DNA of 64,000 bases from Hymenobacter sp. BT559 (lineage in GTDB: Bacteria; Bacteroidota; Bacteroidia; Cytophagales; Hymenobacteraceae): positions 310,001 through 374,000 of the forward strand of contig NZ_JAGETY010000004.1 of assembly GCF_017571525.1 (NCBI RefSeq), read 5' to 3'. Position 1 is the first letter of the stretch. Each line of letters opens with the position of its first letter. The notes below the pieces were generated by a model. That model was not told the DNA's origin. It did not search any database and saw nothing but the letters and a program-made list of their open reading frames with translations. Below, piece after piece: positions 59,841-64,000 of the stretch. Position numbers and translations under genes: made by a program.

Positions 59841-60524
59841 ATGACCAGCCTTCAAGTCGAAAACCTCACCAAAACATACTCTAGCGCCGGGCGCCAGCTC
59901 ACGGTGCTGCACGAAGTAAGCTTTAGCCTGCAGCCCGCCGATACGTTTGCCATTGTGGGCCCGAGCGGCAGTGGCAAAACCACCCTGCTAGGCCTGTGTG
60001 CGGGCCTCGACCGCGCCACCAGCGGCAGCGTGTGGCTGCAAGGTATTCAGCTCGATAAGCTGAGCGAGGACCAACGCGCGGCGGTGCGCAACCAGCACGT
60101 AGGCTTCATTTTTCAGAATTTTCAGCTGCTGCCTACCCTCACGGCCCTCGAAAACGTGCAGGTCCCGCTGGAACTGCGCGGCGAGCGCAACGTGGCCAAG
60201 CAGGCCCAAACGCTACTGGAACGCGTGGGGCTAGGGGCCCGCGGCCACCACTACCCTGCCCAGCTATCGGGCGGTGAGCAGCAGCGCGTGAGCTTGGCCC
60301 GGGCCTTCGCCAACCGCCCCCAGATTCTCTTCGCCGATGAGCCCACCGGCAACCTCGACCCCGACACGAGCGCCACAGTCGTCGATTTATTATTTGACCT
60401 CAATAAGGAAGCCGGCACCACGCTCGTGCTCGTGACCCACGACCTGGAGCTAGCCGCCAAAACCCAGCGCATCATGCGCATGCGGGGCGGCAAAGTGGTG
60501 GAGGAAACTGTAGCGCGGGCTTAG
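59841..60524 (+). CDS. ABC transporter ATP-binding protein (YbbA/LolD/MacB group)
   Basis: 227 residues. Walker A GPSGSGKTT (40-48), Q-loop IFQNFQLL, signature LSGGEQQRV (142-150), Walker B FADEPTGNLD with Asp166-Glu167, H-loop VTHDLELA. It serves the permease downstream. The final residues TVARA and the TAG stop lie within the left arm of a palindromic repeat, so the natural C terminus may have been altered by that insertion. The gene lies divergent from the TesA-like esterase. Confidence 0.92.
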   Translation: MTSLQVENLTKTYSSAGRQLTVLHEVSFSLQPADTFAIVGPSGSGKTTLLGLCAGLDRATSGSVWLQGIQLDKLSEDQRAAVRNQHVGFIFQNFQLLPTLTALENVQVPLELRGERNVAKQAQTLLERVGLGARGHHYPAQLSGGEQQRVSLARAFANRPQILFADEPTGNLDPDTSATVVDLLFDLNKEAGTTLVLVTHDLELAAKTQRIMRMRGGKVVEETVARA

Positions 60525-60583
60525 TCCGCGCCCGCATTATTTGGTATATCGTTCAGGCGCGGACTACAAAGTCCGCGCTACAG
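60508..60583. repeat. Palindromic repeat, GTAGCG family, copy 3
   Basis: CTGTAGCGCGGGC ... GCGCGGACTACAAAGTCCGCGCTACAG; both ends are inverted copies, with the right one also containing an internal hairpin (GGACTACAAAGTCC). It overlaps the last 17 nt of the ATPase gene and ends 4 nt before the permease ATG. Confidence 0.8.
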
Positions 60584-60587
60584 TTTT

Positions 60588-63122
60588 ATGAATTTCAGTT
60601 GGCTAGTAACCATGGCGTGGCGCGATTCGCGCCGCAGCCGCTCGCGCCTGGCGCTGTTTATGTCGAGCATCGTGCTGGGCATTGCGGCGCTGGTGGGCAT
60701 CAATTCGTTTGGCGACAACCTGGCGCGCAGCATCAACGCCCAGGCCCGCGAGCTGGTGGGCGCCGACTTGGTGCTCTCGTCGAGCCAGCCGTTTGACTCG
60801 ACCTTGCGGCCGGCGCTGCGGCGGCTAGGTCGCACTCGCACCGATGAAGTGTCGTTTGCCTCGCTGGTGTCGTTTCCGCGCACGCAGGGCGTGCGGCTGG
60901 CGCAGGTGCGGGCGCTGGGCGCGGGCTTCCCGTATTACGGCGCCTGGGAAACGCAGCCGGCGCAGGCCAGCGCGCAGTTTCGGGCCGGGCAGGCTGGCGG
61001 CGCGCTCGTGGACGATGTGCTGCTCGACCAGTTCAGCGCCCGCGTGGGCGACTCGGTGAAGGTGGGCACGCTCACGGTGCCTATTGTGGGGCGCGTGCTG
61101 AAGACGCCGGGGCAGAGTGGCTTCAGCGCTGCGGTGGCGCCCAAGGTATTCATTCCCATTAGCTTGCTGACTAAGACCGGCCTGGTGCAGCGCGGCAGCC
61201 GGGTGCAGTACCGCACCTACTACCAGTTTGCGCCCACCGTCGATGTGGCGGCTGCCATCAAGCCGCTGCAGGCGCGCTTCGACCAGACCGGCATCGACAC
61301 CGATACCGTGGCTAGCCGGCAGCAAGCCACCGGCCGCTCCTTCCGCGACCTCACCCGGTTTCTGAGCCTCGTGGCCTTTGTGGCGCTGCTGCTGGGCAGC
61401 GTGGGCGTGGCCAGCGCGGTGAGCCTGTATGTGAAAGAAAAGCTGGCCAGCGTGGCCGTGCTGCGCTGCCTGGGGGCTAGTGGGCGGCAGGCGCTGCTCA
61501 TCTACCTCATCCAAACCTCGGGCCTGGGACTGCTGGGTGCGGCTATCGGGGCCGGGCTGGGCGCGGTGGTGCAGCTGCTATTGCCCAAGGTGCTGGGCAG
61601 CTTTTTGCCGGTCGATGTAGCCGTGGCCGTATCGCCGGCTTCGGTTGGCCTGGGCTTGCTGACGGGCCTAGCCATGGCGGTATTATTCGCGCTACTGCCG
61701 CTGCTGAGCATTCGGCGGGTGTCGCCGCTACGCGTGCTGCGCGCCTCGCTCGACGAAGACACTGCCACGCCCGACCCGCTGCGCGGGCTGGTGCTGGCCG
61801 GCATTGGGGCATTTGTGCTGGGCTTTTCGTATTACCAGACCCGCGACTGGAAGCTGGCGCTGGGCTTTGCGGCCGGGCTGCTGGCCGCACTGGCGGCGCT
61901 GGCGGCGCTGGGCCTGGGGCTGCGCTGGGCCTTGCGGCGCTTCTTCCCCACCGGCTGGAGCTACGTGGCCCGGCAGGGCCTAGCCAATTTGTTTCGGCCG
62001 CAAAACCAAACTGTTACGCTCATTCTCTCGCTCGGACTAGGCACATTCTTGCTGGCTACGCTTTATCTCACGCAGTCGGTGTTGCTGGGGCGGGTGCAGC
62101 TTTCGGCCGCTGGCAACCAGCCCAACCTGGTGCTGTTCGACATTCAGACTGAACAGGAAAAAGGCGTTGAAAGCCTGCTGATGGCCCAAAAGCTGCCCAT
62201 TATTCAGCGGGTGCCTATTGTGACGATGCGCCTGGCCGCCATCAATGGCAAAACCGTGACGCAGCTTAAAAAGGATACCGCCAACGGCATTCCGCCCTGG
62301 GCGCTCACACGCGAATACCGCGTGACCTACCGCGACACGCTCAGCAAAACCGAGAAGCTGATTGCCGGCACTGCGCCCCAGCCCGCTAAGGCCGGCGGCC
62401 TGCCCCGCGTGTCGGTCGATGCCAGTTATTTCGAGCGCGTCAAGCTCAAGCTCGGCGACACCCTGAGCTTCAACGTGCAGGGCGCCCCCCTCGACGTGGT
62501 AGTAGGCGGCACCCGCGAAGTCGATTGGGGCCGGGTGCAAACCAACTTCCTGGTGGTTTTCCCCACTGGCGTGCTCGAAGCCGCGCCGCAGTTCCACGTC
62601 ATCCTCACGCGCACCCCTAGCAATGCCGTGTTGGCGGCAGCCCAGCGCGCGCTGGTGCGCGACTTTCCCAACGTTTCGGCCATCGACCTGGGCCTGATTC
62701 TGCAAACGGTGGACGAGATTCTGAGCAAAATTTCCTTCGTCATTCGCTTCATGGCCGGCTTCAGCATTCTCACTGGCCTGTTGGTGCTGGCCTCGTCGGT
62801 GCTTATCAGCCGCTACCAGCGCACCCGCGAAAGCGTGCTGCTGCGCACGCTAGGGGCTAGCCGCAATCAGATTCTGCGCATCACCCTGCTGGAGTATGCC
62901 CTGCTAGGGTCGTTGGCAGCATTGGCAGGCGTGGTGCTGGCTAGCCTAGCCGCCTGGGCGCTGGCCGTGTGGGTCTTCGAAACGCCGTTTGCGCTCAGCG
63001 CTTTGTGGCCGCTGCCGGTGCTGGTGGCGCTGGTGGCGGGCCTCACGGCGCTCATCGGCGGCCTCAATAGCCGCTCGGTGCTGAGCCAGCCGCCCCTGGC
63101 CGTGCTGCGGGCAGAAGGGTAG
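60588..63122 (+). CDS. FtsX-like ABC transporter permease (YbbP group)
   Basis: 844 residues with ten predicted helices in two FtsX/MacB-type blocks: N-terminal helix (SRSRLALFMSSIVLGIAALVG), a large periplasmic domain (about 50-260), helices around 263-440, a second large domain, and three C-terminal helices from about 718. Segments TRFLSLVAFVALLLGSVGVA and LRTLGASRNQILRITLLEYALLG are the FtsX signatures. It is the membrane partner of the ATPase just upstream. E. coli YbbP has no proven substrate. The start ATG (60588) directly follows the palindromic repeat. Confidence 0.92.
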   Translation: MNFSWLVTMAWRDSRRSRSRLALFMSSIVLGIAALVGINSFGDNLARSINAQARELVGADLVLSSSQPFDSTLRPALRRLGRTRTDEVSFASLVSFPRTQGVRLAQVRALGAGFPYYGAWETQPAQASAQFRAGQAGGALVDDVLLDQFSARVGDSVKVGTLTVPIVGRVLKTPGQSGFSAAVAPKVFIPISLLTKTGLVQRGSRVQYRTYYQFAPTVDVAAAIKPLQARFDQTGIDTDTVASRQQATGRSFRDLTRFLSLVAFVALLLGSVGVASAVSLYVKEKLASVAVLRCLGASGRQALLIYLIQTSGLGLLGAAIGAGLGAVVQLLLPKVLGSFLPVDVAVAVSPASVGLGLLTGLAMAVLFALLPLLSIRRVSPLRVLRASLDEDTATPDPLRGLVLAGIGAFVLGFSYYQTRDWKLALGFAAGLLAALAALAALGLGLRWALRRFFPTGWSYVARQGLANLFRPQNQTVTLILSLGLGTFLLATLYLTQSVLLGRVQLSAAGNQPNLVLFDIQTEQEKGVESLLMAQKLPIIQRVPIVTMRLAAINGKTVTQLKKDTANGIPPWALTREYRVTYRDTLSKTEKLIAGTAPQPAKAGGLPRVSVDASYFERVKLKLGDTLSFNVQGAPLDVVVGGTREVDWGRVQTNFLVVFPTGVLEAAPQFHVILTRTPSNAVLAAAQRALVRDFPNVSAIDLGLILQTVDEILSKISFVIRFMAGFSILTGLLVLASSVLISRYQRTRESVLLRTLGASRNQILRITLLEYALLGSLAALAGVVLASLAAWALAVWVFETPFALSALWPLPVLVALVAGLTALIGGLNSRSVLSQPPLAVLRAEG

Positions 63123-63130
63123 TAAGTAGT

Positions 63131-63207
63131 TGACAGTGAGCAGTGGGCAGTGAACAAAGGGCATATAGGGCAAGTACTCACTGCTCACTATTCACTGCTC
63201 ACTGTTC
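63131..63207. repeat. Inverted repeat of CAGTGAG heptamers
   Basis: Left arm 63131-63156 (CAGTGAGCAGTGGGCAGTGAAC) is the imperfect complement of right arm 63177-63207, both built of CAGTGAN heptamers; the 20-nt centre is unrelated. It lies between the permease stop and the heptose-kinase promoter. Confidence 0.7.
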
Positions 63208-63215
63208 TTTAGGTC

Positions 63216-63223
63216 TAATTTTG
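63216..63223 (+). promoter_or_regulatory. -7 promoter box of heptose-kinase gene
   Basis: TAATTTTG, 5 nt before the ATG at 63229. Confidence 0.6.
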
Positions 63224-63228
63224 CGCCT

Positions 63229-64000
63229 ATGTCTGCCCCTACCCCGCTCGCCCAGCTCTTCGCCGATTTCAATAAGTTACAAGTCCTGATAGTCGGCGAT
63301 GTGATGGTCGATGCCTACGTGTGGGGCCGCGCCAGCCGCCTCTCGCCCGAGGCGCCGGTGCCGGTGGTAAACGTGGACCGCACCGAGAACCGCCTCGGCG
63401 GCGCCGCCAACGTGGCCCTCAACGTGCAGGCGCTGGGCGCCACACCGCTGCTGTGCTCGGTGGTGGGCGCCGACCAGGGCGGCGACCAGCTGCTCCAATT
63501 ACTGCACGAGCGTCACCTCCCCGCCGATGGCATCATCCGCAGCGCGCACCGGCCCACTACCTTCAAGCAGCGCATTTTAGCCCACGGCCAGCAGCTCGTG
63601 CGCATCGATTCGGAGGTTGAAACTAACCTCAATGCCGAAGAAGCCAGTCAGCTCCTCGCTGCCTACGACGACCTATTGCCCCGCGCCGACGTGGTCATCT
63701 TCGAGGACTACGACAAAGGTGTTCTTTCCGAAGCCATTATTGCCCAGTGCATTGCCCGCGCCCGCGAGCGTGGCGTACCTACCGTAGTTGACCCCAAAAA
63801 GAAGAACTTCCTGGCGTATCGCCACTGCACGCTCTTTAAGCCCAACCTGAAGGAGCTGCGCGAGGGCCTGAAGCTGGAGTTTGGCGCCCCCGACGCCGAC
63901 CGGCCCGGCTTCGAAGCCGCAGTGGCCCGTCTGCGCGACGTACTAGCCCCCGAAATGGTGCTCGTCACGCTCTCCGAGCACGGCGTGTTTGCCCAGCAAA
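63229..64000 (+). CDS. rfaE1: D-glycero-beta-D-manno-heptose-7-phosphate kinase (RfaE1/HldE type), 3' partial
   Basis: At least 257 residues; runs off the window. PfkB-family sugar kinase making ADP-heptose precursor for LPS inner core: VLIVGDVMVDAYVWG, PEAPVPVV, NRLGGAANVALNVQAL and VVDPKKKNF are the HldE kinase-domain signatures. The DTAGxGD-like catalytic end is beyond the window, so it cannot be told whether a cytidylyltransferase domain follows. ATG at 63229 is 5 nt after a promoter box. Confidence 0.9.
   Translation, partial: MSAPTPLAQLFADFNKLQVLIVGDVMVDAYVWGRASRLSPEAPVPVVNVDRTENRLGGAANVALNVQALGATPLLCSVVGADQGGDQLLQLLHERHLPADGIIRSAHRPTTFKQRILAHGQQLVRIDSEVETNLNAEEASQLLAAYDDLLPRADVVIFEDYDKGVLSEAIIAQCIARARERGVPTVVDPKKKNFLAYRHCTLFKPNLKELREGLKLEFGAPDADRPGFEAAVARLRDVLAPEMVLVTLSEHGVFAQQ

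Noticed and set aside
1..64000. tRNA or rRNA genes
   Set aside because: I found no T-arm GTTCGA-type signatures with matching acceptor stems and no rRNA-like conserved blocks.
1..64000. CRISPR arrays or transposases
   Set aside because: No regularly spaced direct repeats of 25-40 nt and no transposase-like DDE or HUH protein were seen.

Overview
The window looks like chromosomal DNA of a GC-rich member of the Bacteroidota, most likely Hymenobacteraceae (Hymenobacter-like); the genus is inference. Support: AT-poor genes without Shine-Dalgarno leaders, at least 15 copies of the Bacteroidota -7 promoter box TAnnTTTG just upstream of start codons, MutS2, a DUF2400/TIGR02757 protein, KdsB and an RfaE-type heptose kinase (Gram-negative LPS), TonB-C proteins, many lipoproteins and a bacteriophytochrome. 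I see no rRNA, tRNA, CRISPR, prophage or insertion sequence.

Layout. 1-8.7 kb: M61 peptidase (5' end outside the window), a frameshifted Bax-inhibitor-1 gene, NAPE-PLD-like metallo-hydrolase, sodium:solute symporter, TonB-C protein, MsbA-like ABC exporter, unknown secreted protein. 8.7-19.4 kb: NCS1 permease, zinc-ribbon protein, GH3-family protein, OsmC, small membrane protein, phosphosugar mutase, a LexA-fold XRE repressor, RecQ. 19.6-30 kb: Tat-exported GH51, lipoprotein esterase, THUMP RNA methyltransferase, AT-richer unknown genes, FHS sugar transporter, lipoprotein, DHFR-like protein, KptA and MurB. 30.3-34.9 kb: a compact light-sensing operon (heme oxygenase, bacteriophytochrome kinase, single-domain receiver, receiver-kinase hybrid). 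34.9-48.9 kb: GT-C-like membrane protein, a diadenylate-cyclase-like DACNV sensor protein, alginate lyase, MutS2, TIGR02757 protein, LysM protein, KdsB, TonB-C protein, DUF1622/HPP membrane pair, tRNA nucleotidyltransferase. 49.2-64 kb: GH28 lipoprotein, TsaC-type protein, methylmalonyl-CoA epimerase, iscS-iscU-iscA, a large multi-PAS histidine kinase, glutamate racemase, GNAT, tesA-like esterase divergent from a ybbA-ybbP-type ABC pair, and the start of an RfaE1/HldE kinase.

Most of this is housekeeping. The unusual material is mainly at small scale: several families of inverted-repeat elements sit exactly in gene-gene junctions and supply start codons, stop codons or C-terminal residues; one 37-bp perfect hairpin separates two convergent genes; CTAG is nearly always flanked by G/C; and several promoters lie so close to the ATG that the mRNAs should be leaderless or nearly so. 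At gene level the best candidates for follow-up are the phytochrome operon, the DACNV protein, the LexA-fold repressor with an Ala-Gly site and the DUF1622/HPP pair. I did not find a clearly new multi-gene defence or mobile system.
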